This document shows, piece by piece, positions 1-8,156 of a stretch of DNA of 64,000 bases; position 1 is the first letter of the stretch; each line of letters begins with the position of its first letter. Both the position numbers and the translations under genes were made by a program. The notes under the pieces were generated by a model. That model made no database searches, was not told the origin of the DNA, and saw only the letters and a list, made by a program, of their open reading frames with translations. The DNA is from Gulosibacter chungangensis (GTDB lineage Bacteria > Actinomycetota > Actinomycetes > Actinomycetales > Microbacteriaceae): assembly GCF_008831155.1 (NCBI RefSeq), contig NZ_WBKB01000001.1, positions 558,001-622,000 on the forward strand. The letters run 5' to 3'.

Positions 1-1031
1 TTGGCTTCGACGACAGCCGGGTCGTACGGCACATAGCCGTCACCCACGGAGGCAACGTTCGGCACATCCGGCAGCGGCGATGCTGCAAAGCCGCTATTGA
101 CAGCCGTCTGGCCTTCCGGACCCATGAGCCAGGCAGCAAATAGCTTTGCCGTCTCGGGGTTCGGCGCCGCCGAAGAAATCATCGTGGAGTTCTCCACGCC
201 GGTGAACGGAGTGAGCGTCGCGTTGGCCACGGGTGCCCCCTCTTCGATCATGGGGTTCGCAACCGAGTCGAGGCTCGGGAAGACCACGAAGCCCTCACCC
301 GCAGCAAGCGACTGTGCCGCGGGTACCGCACTGTCCACGGGGCGGAAGTCTTGGCCGGCCAGACCCTCGAGGTATTCGACGCCGTACTCCTCATAGAGCA
401 GGTTGTACTGCGCCATCCATGGCAAAATTGCGCTCGGATCAACCAGCATCATCTGCCCTTGATACTCGGGCTCCAGCAGGTCTTCCCAGGTCTCCGGCGG
501 AGTCTCAACAAGCTCGGTGTTGTAGGTCACCCGGATCGGCGCGATCTGTGTCACGAAGAGTGGGCCGTTGACAAATTCCTCGGGGAAGTCGGCATAGGTC
601 GGTAGGTCGAAGGCGGAGATGTCCTCAGTCCAACCGTTCTCTGCCGCGGTCGTACCGAAGTCTGTCTCACTCGTGGTGAGTACATCGGCGCTCTGCGCAC
701 CGGCTTCCATCTCTGAGGAGAAACGGATCGGCCCCTCGGTGCCACCGAGGCGAAGGACCTGCAGGTCGACCCCGGGGAACTGCTCCTCGAACTGCTTCTC
801 AATCACTTCGAGGTTTTCCGGGATAAACGACGAATACCAGGTGACTTGGCCGCCCTCTTCAAGGGCAGCCGCGTAGAGGTCAGCGTAGACCCCGTCTTCG
901 GCAGCTGCTCCACCGGTTTCCGCGGCTGGGCCGCCCGCCGAACATGCCGTCAATACTGCGACCAAAGCCGCGCTCACGAGTCCGCCAAATCCGGCCCGAC
1001 GGGCGCGGTTCCGTCCCTGCTGTCTGTTCAT
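1..1031 (-). CDS. ABC transporter substrate-binding lipoprotein, Fe(III)/family-1 type (3' end cut by window)
   Basis: This frame is open from the window edge to an ATG at 1031 preceded by a strong AAGGAGG. About 343 codons are visible; the C-terminus lies outside the window. The N-terminus has an Arg-rich n-region, a hydrophobic stretch and a lipobox (LTAC, then SAGG), so it should be a lipoprotein on the outer face of the membrane. The mature part starts with an E-G-G-Q-V-T-W-Y-S-S-F pattern and continues with FEEQFPG, as in periplasmic-binding-protein family 1/6 (iron(III), 2-aminoethylphosphonate or other small ligands). It lies downstream of an SDR and a quinone-reductase gene on the same strand, with a 65-bp gap that may hold its own promoter. 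The ligand cannot be told from sequence. Confidence 0.85.
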   Translation of the reverse strand, partial: MNRQQGRNRARRAGFGGLVSAALVAVLTACSAGGPAAETGGAAAEDGVYADLYAAALEEGGQVTWYSSFIPENLEVIEKQFEEQFPGVDLQVLRLGGTEGPIRFSSEMEAGAQSADVLTTSETDFGTTAAENGWTEDISAFDLPTYADFPEEFVNGPLFVTQIAPIRVTYNTELVETPPETWEDLLEPEYQGQMMLVDPSAILPWMAQYNLLYEEYGVEYLEGLAGQDFRPVDSAVPAAQSLAAGEGFVVFPSLDSVANPMIEEGAPVANATLTPFTGVENSTMISSAAPNPETAKLFAAWLMGPEGQTAVNSGFAASPLPDVPNVASVGDGYVPYDPAVVEA

Positions 1032-1072
1032 GTGATCCTCCTTGACCAATGCCCTAATGGTAGTAATGCTGC

Positions 1073-1084
1073 GCATGAATATCA
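1073..1084. promoter_or_regulatory. Candidate operator half: 12-mer shared with the thiolase promoter
   Basis: The 12-mer GCATGAATATCA lies 42 bp upstream of the substrate-binding protein gene, in an AT-rich pocket. The identical 12-mer occurs at 11594-11605 upstream of the thiolase gene. Its function is inferred only from this repetition and its promoter-proximal position. Confidence 0.35.
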
Positions 1085-1096
1085 ATGTAAAAAAAT

Positions 1097-1861
1097 TTAG
1101 GGTCGAATTTTGTAACCACCATCAGCCATGAGGGTGTGACCGGTTACGTATGAGGAAGCATCCGAGAGCAGCCAGCGAACGCCCTCGGCAACCTCTTTGG
1201 CCTCGGCAATGCGCGGGATGATGCCGCCGACACGATCCACATAACTCGCCTCCGACTCGTCGCTCTCGGCGCGACGCGCGGCCACCATTGGCGTATTCAT
1301 CACGCCGGGGCACACGCAGTTCACGCGCACGCCAATTGGCCCACCCTCGAGGGCCGCCGTTTCGGTCACACCGATCACCGCATGCTTGGAAGCGACGTAC
1401 GCCACCGAGCCCGGCATTGCGCGAATCGAACGCGTCGAGCCGATATTCACGATCGCACCACCGCTGCCGTGCTCGCGCATCCGCCGCATTTCTTCGCGCA
1501 GCGACAGCACGACCCCGCGGGTATTGACCGACATGATGCGATCAAAAGCCGCGAGATCAAGATCGGCAATGTCGCTGTCATCCGGATGGATGCCCGCGCA
1601 GTTCACGGCCCAATAGAGCTTTCCCTGGGTATCGACCTCCTCGAAGGCTTCGGCTACGGATTCCACATCGGTGACGTCGAGTTCAACCGCGACCGCGTCA
1701 CCGGCCGCGTCATGAATCTGCCGCACCGTTTCTTCCGCGCCGTCAATGTCACGGTCGGCGACGATGACTCGCGCTCCGTCTGCCGCGAGCAGCAGCGCAA
1801 TGTCGCGCCCCAGTCCCGACCCGGCGCCGGTGATGATGCCCACTTTTCCTGCAATTGACAC
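1097..1861 (-). CDS. SDR family oxidoreductase
   Basis: This 254-residue protein has the length and motifs of a classical short-chain dehydrogenase/reductase. It carries the cofactor motif TGAGSGLG at residues 11-18, NCAG at 87-90, and a catalytic Ser142, Tyr155, Lys159 (YVASK). The acidic residue after beta-2 (VADRD) suggests NAD(H) rather than NADP(H). The C-terminus ends in the usual SDR pattern (VTGHTLMADGGY). It lies 43 bp downstream of the quinone-reductase-like gene on the same strand and probably shares its transcript. With the crotonase and thiolase nearby, a role as a 3-hydroxyacyl- or alicyclic hydroxyacyl-CoA dehydrogenase (BadH-like) is plausible but not shown. Confidence 0.9.
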   Translation of the reverse strand: MSIAGKVGIITGAGSGLGRDIALLLAADGARVIVADRDIDGAEETVRQIHDAAGDAVAVELDVTDVESVAEAFEEVDTQGKLYWAVNCAGIHPDDSDIADLDLAAFDRIMSVNTRGVVLSLREEMRRMREHGSGGAIVNIGSTRSIRAMPGSVAYVASKHAVIGVTETAALEGGPIGVRVNCVCPGVMNTPMVAARRAESDESEASYVDRVGGIIPRIAEAKEVAEGVRWLLSDASSYVTGHTLMADGGYKIRP

Positions 1862-1904
1862 AGTGATCCCCTTTGATCGCTTTTATCTACGTAATGCGGC
1901 CCGC

Positions 1905-2867
1905 TCAGAGCTCGAGCACAATTCGAGACCGCACGCCCCCGCCGGCCACCGTCGCGAGCGCGGCCGCAGCATCCTCGAGCGGGAACACCTGAACATCCGG
2001 GGTCGCGATGCGCCCCTCGGCAAGCCAGCGCATGATCTCGCGCCACTGCACCTGCATGAAGCCGGGATGCGCACGCGTATACGGCCCCCAGGACGCACCT
2101 CGAACCTCGATGTTCCCCAGCAGGAGCCGGTTGAGCTTCACGGTCGGTATCGACCCGCCCGCATAGCCCACGGTGAGCAGTCGACCGCCCTCGTGGAGAC
2201 TCCGCAGCGATTCCAGCACCACATCATCGGAACCCACCACATCCATGGCAATATCGATGCCGCCGCCCGCTGCCTCGCGAATCTTGGCGGCGGATGCTTC
2301 GGCCACCACAGCATCCGCCCCTCGGCTCAGCAGCAGCTCGCGATCAGCCTCACTGCGCACGAGCGCCACCACGCGAGCACCAATCGCCTTGCCGACCTGC
2401 ACCGCCGCGAGCCCCACACTGCCGGCGGCGCCGGTAACGAGGATGCGGTCGCCGCGACGCGCTCCGCCCCGGCACAGCAGTGCAAAGTGGGCCGTGAGGT
2501 AGGCCAGCGGCATGGCTGCCGCATCAATGTCGGACAGACTCTCCGGTACCGGGCACAACCCAAGCGGCGAGACGCGTACCCACTCCGCCGCGGCACCGTA
2601 CTGCAGCACGCCCGCAACCCGCTCACCCGCTCGAAGGGCCTGCTCGGGGACGTCTTCACGTAAAATTCCGCAGAAATCCGTGCCGAGCGCAAAGGGCAGT
2701 TCTGGTTGGATTTGATAGCGCCCCTGCGAGAGCAGCAGGTCCGGGAAGGAGACTCCGGCCGCACGAATTTCGACCTCGACGGTCCCCGGCTCCGCGGCCG
2801 GTTCTGCAAGGTCAACGAGTTCGACCCCCGAAGGACCAGTTGTTCGTGCCACGATTGCTGCGCGCAT
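1905..2867 (-). CDS. Quinone oxidoreductase-like / zinc-independent MDR family protein
   Basis: About 320 residues of the medium-chain dehydrogenase/reductase superfamily. It has an N-terminal GroES-like fold (residues about 1-120, with LLLSQGRYQ and LGTDFCG) and a Rossmann domain with the signature VTGAAGSVGLAAVQ. Catalytic-zinc Cys/His ligands of alcohol dehydrogenases are not evident, which favours an NADPH:quinone reductase-like enzyme or an enoyl reductase. The ATG at 2867 is preferred over the GTG six bases upstream because a GGGGGAG Shine-Dalgarno is better placed for it. It is divergent from the crotonase gene, with a shared promoter region rich in dyads. It probably starts a transcript that continues into the SDR gene. 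Confidence 0.85.
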   Translation of the reverse strand: MRAAIVARTTGPSGVELVDLAEPAAEPGTVEVEIRAAGVSFPDLLLSQGRYQIQPELPFALGTDFCGILREDVPEQALRAGERVAGVLQYGAAAEWVRVSPLGLCPVPESLSDIDAAAMPLAYLTAHFALLCRGGARRGDRILVTGAAGSVGLAAVQVGKAIGARVVALVRSEADRELLLSRGADAVVAEASAAKIREAAGGGIDIAMDVVGSDDVVLESLRSLHEGGRLLTVGYAGGSIPTVKLNRLLLGNIEVRGASWGPYTRAHPGFMQVQWREIMRWLAEGRIATPDVQVFPLEDAAAALATVAGGGVRSRIVLEL

Positions 2868-2927
2868 GCACACTCACTCCCCCGCCCCTCCGTTAGGGCG
2901 TATTGGACCGCCGGGCGTGGCATCCTG

Positions 2928-3005
2928 CCACTGGGTATCGAGAATACCGACTAGATGACTATCATGATACTCAATTAACCCAGTGGTGTTGCAATCAACC
3001 AGTGG
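2928..3005. promoter_or_regulatory. Divergent promoter region with nested dyads
   Basis: CCACTGGGT at 2928-2936 is mirrored by ACCCAGTGG at 2978-2986, and a further ACCAGTGG lies at 2998-3005. Between them is a perfect 10-bp palindrome, TATCATGATA, at 2960-2969, in an AT-rich stretch between the divergent quinone-reductase and crotonase genes. This looks like a regulator-binding region; the regulator is not in the window. Confidence 0.4.
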
Positions 3006-3031
3006 TTTTCGCGCGATCAAAGGAGATTTCC

Positions 3032-3793
3032 GTGGCAGACGTCGAAATTGTGGACACCGAGCACATCCGCACCGTCCGATTGAACCGCCCCGAACGCCGC
3101 AACGCGTACGACCAAGACATGGCAGTCGCGATGGCCGAAGCCTTCGAATCGGCAGCCGGGTTTGAAATGGTGGTCCTCACCGGCAGCGGCGGTTCGTTCT
3201 GCGCGGGCGGCTATCTCGCGAACCTCGAAAAGGCCGACCCCATCACCATCCGATCGCTCTTTGAGGGCTCGCTTCGGGTGGTGGATGCGATCCGCCAGTG
3301 CCCGCGCCCCGTGATCGCCGCGGTCGATGGCCCGGCTGCGGGCGGCGGTAATGAGCTCGTCGTGGCCTGCGACTTCGCCATCGCCACCGAACGCGCCACC
3401 TTCGGTCAGACCGGACCAAAAGTCGGCTCCGCACCGGTCCTCGGCGCCACGAACCTGCTGCCCATACAGATTGGCGAAAAGCGTGCGCGAGAGATGGCCA
3501 TGATGTGCCGTCGCTATTCCGCGCAGCAGGCACTCGATATGGGCCTGATCAACGAGGTGGTTGCCGATGAGGCGGCACTCGAGGAAGCGATCACGCGTTG
3601 GTCGGATGAAATTCACGCCCTCAGTCCGCGCTATCTCGAAATCACCAAGATCTCTTCAAACCTCTGGTGGAATGAGTCCGCCGACAGCATGCGCGCGGGG
3701 CTCGGGATGCTCCTGCAGGCCGTCGGCAGCGATGACATGCTCGAAGGTGCCCGCGCCTTCATGGAAAAGCGGAAGCCAAAATTCCGCGACTAG
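3032..3793 (+). CDS. Enoyl-CoA hydratase/isomerase (crotonase) family protein, MenB/BadI-like signature
   Basis: The start is GTG at 3032, preceded by AAAGGAG; the frame is open upstream but has no ribosome site there. The 253-residue length is normal for crotonases. The oxyanion-hole regions are present (AGGYLANL near residue 56, GPAAGGGNEL near residue 100). The second catalytic glutamate region reads FGQTGPKVGS instead of the FGxPE of true hydratases. This variant is known from 1,4-dihydroxy-2-naphthoyl-CoA synthase and BadI-type ring-opening hydrolases, and the following GEKRAREMAMMCRRYS also resembles those. It is therefore probably not a simple beta-oxidation hydratase. It is divergent from the reductase gene. 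Confidence 0.85.
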   Translation: MADVEIVDTEHIRTVRLNRPERRNAYDQDMAVAMAEAFESAAGFEMVVLTGSGGSFCAGGYLANLEKADPITIRSLFEGSLRVVDAIRQCPRPVIAAVDGPAAGGGNELVVACDFAIATERATFGQTGPKVGSAPVLGATNLLPIQIGEKRAREMAMMCRRYSAQQALDMGLINEVVADEAALEEAITRWSDEIHALSPRYLEITKISSNLWWNESADSMRAGLGMLLQAVGSDDMLEGARAFMEKRKPKFRD

Positions 3794-3794
3794 G

Positions 3795-3831
3795 TTGCCG
3801 CAATTGATTCGCCGCAACTGATCTGCGGCAA
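3795..3831. repeat. Short inverted/direct repeats after the crotonase gene
   Basis: TTGCCGCA at 3795-3802 pairs with TGCGGCAA at 3824-3831, and the intervening bases contain further copies of CCGCAAxTGAT. It could act as a weak terminator for the crotonase transcript; no U-run follows directly. Confidence 0.35.
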
Positions 3832-3975
3832 TTGATGCGCAGCGTTTTTGACTTCGCGAATAATTCATGCGAAGCTTTTGCCAGCCCCGGTCGGTGATTG
3901 ATCGGGTACTCACGGTTGTGTCATAGCCCCCTGCAGCGCCTTCTTGCGCGACGCCTTCAAACAGCAAGAGTTTTC

Positions 3976-4977
3976 ATGACACCGAAGTCTTTCCGCGCCG
4001 CAACCGCGGCCACCGCATCCATGCTGCTCCTCGGCCTCACCGCCTGCGCGAGTTCATCCGGGACTGCCTCCCCCGACTCCACCACCGAGGCCGAAACCGC
4101 CTCGAACTACCCGCTCACCATCGACAACTGCGGGTACGAGGTCACCTTCGACCAGGCCCCGGAACGCGTGATCACCATCAAATCCTCAACCACCGAGCTG
4201 CTGCTCGCACTCGGCCTTGAAGACTCGATCATCGGCGCATCCTTCCTCGACGGTGAGGTGCCCGAGAAGTGGCTTCCCGATGCATCCGCCCTGACCATCA
4301 TCAGCGATAAGGTGCCCGGCCAGGAGGCCACCCTCGAGCTGGAACCCGATCTCGTCTTCGGCGGCTGGGAATCGAACTTCAGCGCCGAGGGCGTGGGCGA
4401 GCGCGATCAGCTCGAGTCGCTGCTGGTGAATTCCTACGTCGCACCGTCAGCCTGCAAAGACCCGGCGTATATGCCCGACCCGCTCACCTTCGAGGTGCTC
4501 TTCGACGAGATTGCCGAGGCAGGCGCGATCTTCGACGTCCCGGAAGCGGCTGACGCGCTGATTGCCGAGCAGCAAGCCGCACTCGACGCCGTGGAGCCGA
4601 GCACCGAGGGCTACACCGCCCTCTGGTACAGCTCCGGCTCGGATGTCCCCTACGTCGGCGCCGGTAAGGGTTCTCCGCAGATGATTATGGATGCGGCGGG
4701 GCTCGAGAATATCGCCGGGGATGTCGCGGACACCTGGACTTCGATGGGCTGGGAGGCGATCGTCGATGCCGACCCAAACGTGATTGTGCTGATCGACGCC
4801 GAGTGGAATAGCGCCGAGGACAAGATCGAGCGCCTCGAATCGAACCCGGCCACCGCGACCCTCGATGCGGTCACCAATGAGCGCTATGTCATCGTCCCCT
4901 TCGCCTCGGGTGAGGCGGGTGTGCGGAATGTCGAAGCGGTCGCCAGCATCGTCGATCAGCTGAACCAATTGGGCTAG
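3976..4977 (+). CDS. Putative F420-0 (or FO) ABC transporter substrate-binding lipoprotein
   Basis: The ATG at 3976 gives a proper lipoprotein signal (hydrophobic core, then LTAC as lipobox) and a 333-residue protein; the longer upstream frame lacks a signal. The mature protein is of the FecB/BtuF class III binding-protein fold. Features such as YPLTIDNCG, PERVITIKSSTTELLLALG and FLDGEVPE match what I recall of the actinobacterial putative F420-0 transporter binding-protein family (TIGR03868). A matching permease and ATPase follow at once, then cofD, so substrate capture for F420 synthesis is the best guess. A siderophore or corrinoid ligand is the alternative. Confidence 0.8.
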   Translation: MTPKSFRAATAATASMLLLGLTACASSSGTASPDSTTEAETASNYPLTIDNCGYEVTFDQAPERVITIKSSTTELLLALGLEDSIIGASFLDGEVPEKWLPDASALTIISDKVPGQEATLELEPDLVFGGWESNFSAEGVGERDQLESLLVNSYVAPSACKDPAYMPDPLTFEVLFDEIAEAGAIFDVPEAADALIAEQQAALDAVEPSTEGYTALWYSSGSDVPYVGAGKGSPQMIMDAAGLENIAGDVADTWTSMGWEAIVDADPNVIVLIDAEWNSAEDKIERLESNPATATLDAVTNERYVIVPFASGEAGVRNVEAVASIVDQLNQLG

Positions 4978-4979
4978 CT

Positions 4980-6116
4980 ATGAGCAACGCCGTCATCCAG
5001 CGCGCCGCCGGTCGGGCGGCGGGTGTCGCTGGAGAGAACACAGTTCCAGCGACACCCACCGGTGCGCCCCGGCGCCGCGACCGACGCCAGGAACGGTCCC
5101 TCGAACGCGGCAATCGCGCCCGTGCGGGCCTGTGGGCCGGCATCTTTGCCGCGCTGCTGTTCGTCAGCCTCGTGACCGCCATCTGCGTTGGTCCGGCTGA
5201 TATCTCCCCCGGCGACGTCTGGAACACGGTGCTCGCGAAGCTCGGGTTCGCGGAATCCACGCTGTCGCTGCGTGCAGAAGCCATCATCTGGGAGCTGCGC
5301 GTGCCGCGAGTGCTCGTGGCGGCCACCGTGGGCAGCGGCCTCGCGCTCGTGGGTGTCATCATGCAGGCCATTACCCGCAACTCCCTCGCCGACCCCTACC
5401 TGCTGGGGCTGTCTTCCGGGGCATCCCTCGGGGCCGTGGCGGTATTGGTGATCGGCGCATCCCTCGCCCTGCCCTTCGCCGCCTTCCTCGGCGGCGCACT
5501 CGCCCTCGCCGCGACCCTCGCGATCGCCTCGGCTTCGGGACAGTTTGGGGCGGCAAAGGTGGTGCTTGCGGGCGTGGCGGTTTCAGCAATCGCGAGCGCG
5601 ATCACCAGCCTGGTAATTTTCTGGAGCGCCACCGGCGACTCCTTCCGTGAAATTCTCAACTGGATGCTCGGCTCCTTCGCCGGTGCCAACTGGTCGGCAG
5701 TCGCGATTGCGCTCGGCGCAATGCTGCTGATCGGTACGCCGCTGCTCACCACCGCGCAGACGCTCAACGCCTACACCTTTGGGGATATTTCGGCAGCCAG
5801 CCTCGGCATCAACGCCACCCGCACGCGCTGGATGCTGCTGCTCGCCTGTGCGCTCCTCACGAGTTCGCTGGTGTCGGTCAGCGGTTCGATCGGGTTCGTG
5901 GGGCTCGTGATGCCGCATGCCGTACGCCTGCTGGTCGGCAATGACCATCGCAATATTCTGCCGCTGTCCGCCCTCGCCGGCGCGGTCTTCATGGTGTGGG
6001 CTGACACCGCGGCCCGCACCCTCTTTGACCCTCGAGAGCTGCCCGTGGGCATCGTCACCGCGATCGTCGGCGCACCAATCTTTGCGCTCATCCTGATGCG
6101 AAAGCGCGCAGCTTGA
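4980..6116 (+). CDS. Putative F420-0 ABC transporter permease (FecCD family)
   Basis: This 378-residue polytopic protein starts two bases after the binding-protein stop. It belongs to the BtuC/FecCD permease family. After an unusually long, Arg-rich, Pro/Ala-rich cytosolic N-terminus (about 55 residues) come about ten membrane segments. It includes the family regions RVPRVLVAATVGSGLALVG, NSLADPYLLGLSSGA and GSIGFVGLVMPHAVRLLVG, the last being the coupling-helix region that contacts the ATPase. Position between binding protein and ATPase defines a complete importer. A later start is possible, since the first 50 residues are low in complexity. Confidence 0.88.
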   Translation: MSNAVIQRAAGRAAGVAGENTVPATPTGAPRRRDRRQERSLERGNRARAGLWAGIFAALLFVSLVTAICVGPADISPGDVWNTVLAKLGFAESTLSLRAEAIIWELRVPRVLVAATVGSGLALVGVIMQAITRNSLADPYLLGLSSGASLGAVAVLVIGASLALPFAAFLGGALALAATLAIASASGQFGAAKVVLAGVAVSAIASAITSLVIFWSATGDSFREILNWMLGSFAGANWSAVAIALGAMLLIGTPLLTTAQTLNAYTFGDISAASLGINATRTRWMLLLACALLTSSLVSVSGSIGFVGLVMPHAVRLLVGNDHRNILPLSALAGAVFMVWADTAARTLFDPRELPVGIVTAIVGAPIFALILMRKRAA

Positions 6117-6131
6117 TCTGACAGGAGCCCC

Positions 6132-6926
6132 ATGGAATTCGCGATCAGCAATATCACCCTCGCCCACGGTGCTCGCACCGTCCTCGAGGGCGCCTCGGCG
6201 GTGTTCCCGAGCGGCAAGTTCACCGCAATCATCGGCCCCAATGGCGTCGGGAAATCCACCCTGCTGCACCTGCTCGCGGGCATCACCACGCCCGCACAGG
6301 GCTCCGTGTGGCTCGACGGCCATGAGCTTTTCCGCATGAAGCGCCGCGAGCGCGCCCGTCACCTGGCGCTCGTCGAGCAACAAGCCCACACCGACACGGG
6401 CGTCGTGGTGGATGACGTGGTGCTGCTTGGCCGCATCCCGCACTCCGGTCCCTTCGGTTCGGCGCAGGATGCTGAGGAGCGTTTCGTCGCTACTTCACTG
6501 GCCCGGGTCGGCGGCTCGCACCTGCGCGGCCGCACTTTCACTACGCTCTCCGGCGGTGAGCGGCAGCGAGTGTCGCTTGCACGGGCGCTGGCACAGGAGC
6601 CGAGCATCCTCATTCTCGACGAACCCACGAACCACCTCGACGTGGGCGCGCAACTGCAGACCCTGCGGTTGCTGCAGGAACTCGCAGTCGACGGGCTCAC
6701 CGTGATCGCGGCGCTGCACGATATCGGGCATGCCCTCGCCTTCGCCGATCACGTGGTCGCGCTGCATGAGGGAAGGGTTGCCGCGGCGGGTCATCCGGAA
6801 GAGGTCATCACCGAGCCGCTTATCCGCGAACTCTACGGGGTGGACGTGCAGTTCGTGAACAATCCGCTCACCGGCAAGCGCATGCTCGCCTTTGCGGATG
6901 CCGTGGCAGCGCAGGTGTTCGCATGA
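6132..6926 (+). CDS. Putative F420-0 ABC transporter ATP-binding protein
   Basis: This 264-residue ATPase of the FepC/BtuD type has all motifs: Walker A GPNGVGKST (near residue 37), Q-loop around VEQQAH, signature LSGGERQR, Walker B ILILDEPTNHLD and the H-loop histidine (AALHDIGHAL). It follows the permease after 15 bp and overlaps the cofD start by ATGA, so importer and first cofactor gene are translationally coupled. That coupling is the strongest local reason to link the importer to F420 metabolism. Confidence 0.9.
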   Translation: MEFAISNITLAHGARTVLEGASAVFPSGKFTAIIGPNGVGKSTLLHLLAGITTPAQGSVWLDGHELFRMKRRERARHLALVEQQAHTDTGVVVDDVVLLGRIPHSGPFGSAQDAEERFVATSLARVGGSHLRGRTFTTLSGGERQRVSLARALAQEPSILILDEPTNHLDVGAQLQTLRLLQELAVDGLTVIAALHDIGHALAFADHVVALHEGRVAAAGHPEEVITEPLIRELYGVDVQFVNNPLTGKRMLAFADAVAAQVFA

Positions 6927-8011
6927 CCGGCCCGCGTGTCACCGGTCCGAGCGTGACGGACCGGCATGTGACCGGCCAGCGTGAGACCGGGCCGCGTGAG
7001 ACGGGGCCGCGGGTCGTCGTCCTCTCGGGCGGCGTCGGTGGCGCGAAGTTCACCCTCGGAGTACGCGAGTTTCTCCGCCAGCGCTGGCCCGACGGTGAAG
7101 GCGAGACCACAGCCGAACTCAGCGTGATCTGCAATGTCGGCGATGATTTCTGGCTCGCGGGGATGCGCATCACGCCCGACCTCGACTCGGTGATGTATCA
7201 CCTCGCTGGTGAGGCCGATACCGAACGCGGTTGGGGCCGGAAGGACGAGTCCGAGCGCGTCAGTGCCGAAATGACCGCCTACGGGGTCGGTTGGCCCTGG
7301 TTCACGCTCGGCGATCTCGATATCGGCACGCACATCGCCCGCAGCACCTGGCTGCGCGAGGGCCTGACCCTTAGCGAGGTGGTCACCCGGCTCTGCGCGC
7401 GCTGGCAGCTGTCGACGAAGCTCATTCCCGCCACGGATGCGGAGGTCGAGACCCGAGTGCGGGTCGGTGCCACCGAAATGCACTTTGAGGAATGGTGGGT
7501 GCGGCTGCGGGGCAACCCCGGAGCGGATGCGTTTGTACAGCCGGGTGCTGCCGAGGCGGTGCCCTCCCCTGGCGCACTCGCGGCGATCGCCGCTGCTGAT
7601 GTCATTCTCGTGGCGCCCTCCAACCCGGTGGTCTCGATCGGCACGATGATTGGCCTGTCGGGTCCCGCATCCGCCGTACCCGGCATCCCGGGTTTGCGAG
7701 ATGCGCTGCGGGCCGCCGAGGCACCGATCGTTGGCCTGTCTCCCGTCATTGCTGGCAAGCCGCTGCGCGGCATGGCCGATATTTGCCTTGCCACGCTCGG
7801 TATCGAGGCGGATTCCGCCGCGATTGCTCGCGCCTACGGTGCGCGCTCGGCAGGCGGCCTGCTCGATGGCTGGCTGATTGATGAGGCGGATGCGGCGGTC
7901 GAGTTGCCGGGTATTCGGCTCCTGCAGCGCCCGCTCCTCTTCACGAGCCTGGCCGAAACCGCCGCCATCGCCGCGGACGCCTTCGAGATGGCGCTCGCTG
8001 TGCGGGGCTAA
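6923..8011 (+). CDS. cofD: 2-phospho-L-lactate transferase (F420 biosynthesis)
   Basis: CofD (FbiA) joins the activated phospholactyl/phosphoenolpyruvyl-guanosine product of CofC to FO to make (dehydro-)F420-0. The 362-residue protein has the glycine-rich start VVVLSGGVGGAK (residues 31-42), NVGDDFWLAGMRITPDLDSVMY in overlapping form, and the central region VGWPWFTLGDLD expected of the family. Start ATG 6923 overlaps the ATPase stop. The first 30 residues are an unusual repeat of TGPR/TGQR-like units not found in typical CofD; a GTG or a later start could remove part of it. It is the last gene of the plus-strand operon. Confidence 0.93.
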   Translation: MTGPRVTGPSVTDRHVTGQRETGPRETGPRVVVLSGGVGGAKFTLGVREFLRQRWPDGEGETTAELSVICNVGDDFWLAGMRITPDLDSVMYHLAGEADTERGWGRKDESERVSAEMTAYGVGWPWFTLGDLDIGTHIARSTWLREGLTLSEVVTRLCARWQLSTKLIPATDAEVETRVRVGATEMHFEEWWVRLRGNPGADAFVQPGAAEAVPSPGALAAIAAADVILVAPSNPVVSIGTMIGLSGPASAVPGIPGLRDALRAAEAPIVGLSPVIAGKPLRGMADICLATLGIEADSAAIARAYGARSAGGLLDGWLIDEADAAVELPGIRLLQRPLLFTSLAETAAIAADAFEMALAVRG

Positions 8012-8125
8012 CCCGGCGCGGTCGCGCTCGCAGCGGTGGCGATCACAAGAGCCGCCATAGACCCCTCGCTCCCGTCCGCAGGTACGCGTGCCCGGTCTGG
8101 GAAGCGTCAACTCAGCACGATCACG

Positions 8126-8147
8126 GTCCGACGGTCAGCGGTCGGAC
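8126..8147. terminator. Hairpin between convergent cofD and cofC
   Basis: GTCCGAC (8126-8132) pairs with GTCGGAC (8141-8147) in the 145-bp gap between the converging F420 transcripts. There is no clear U-run, so this is only a candidate bidirectional terminator. Confidence 0.4.
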
Positions 8148-8156
8148 GGCTAGCGC

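Noticed and set aside
5583-6443. Long minus-strand open frame opposite the permease/ATPase
   Set aside because: Antisense shadow rich in His/Arg/Gly without motifs; both plus-strand genes have full family signatures.
3976-6926. Siderophore/heme importer
   Set aside because: The fold allows it, but the ATPase gene overlaps cofD and the binding protein shows features I associate with the putative F420-0 transporter family; no siderophore genes are nearby.
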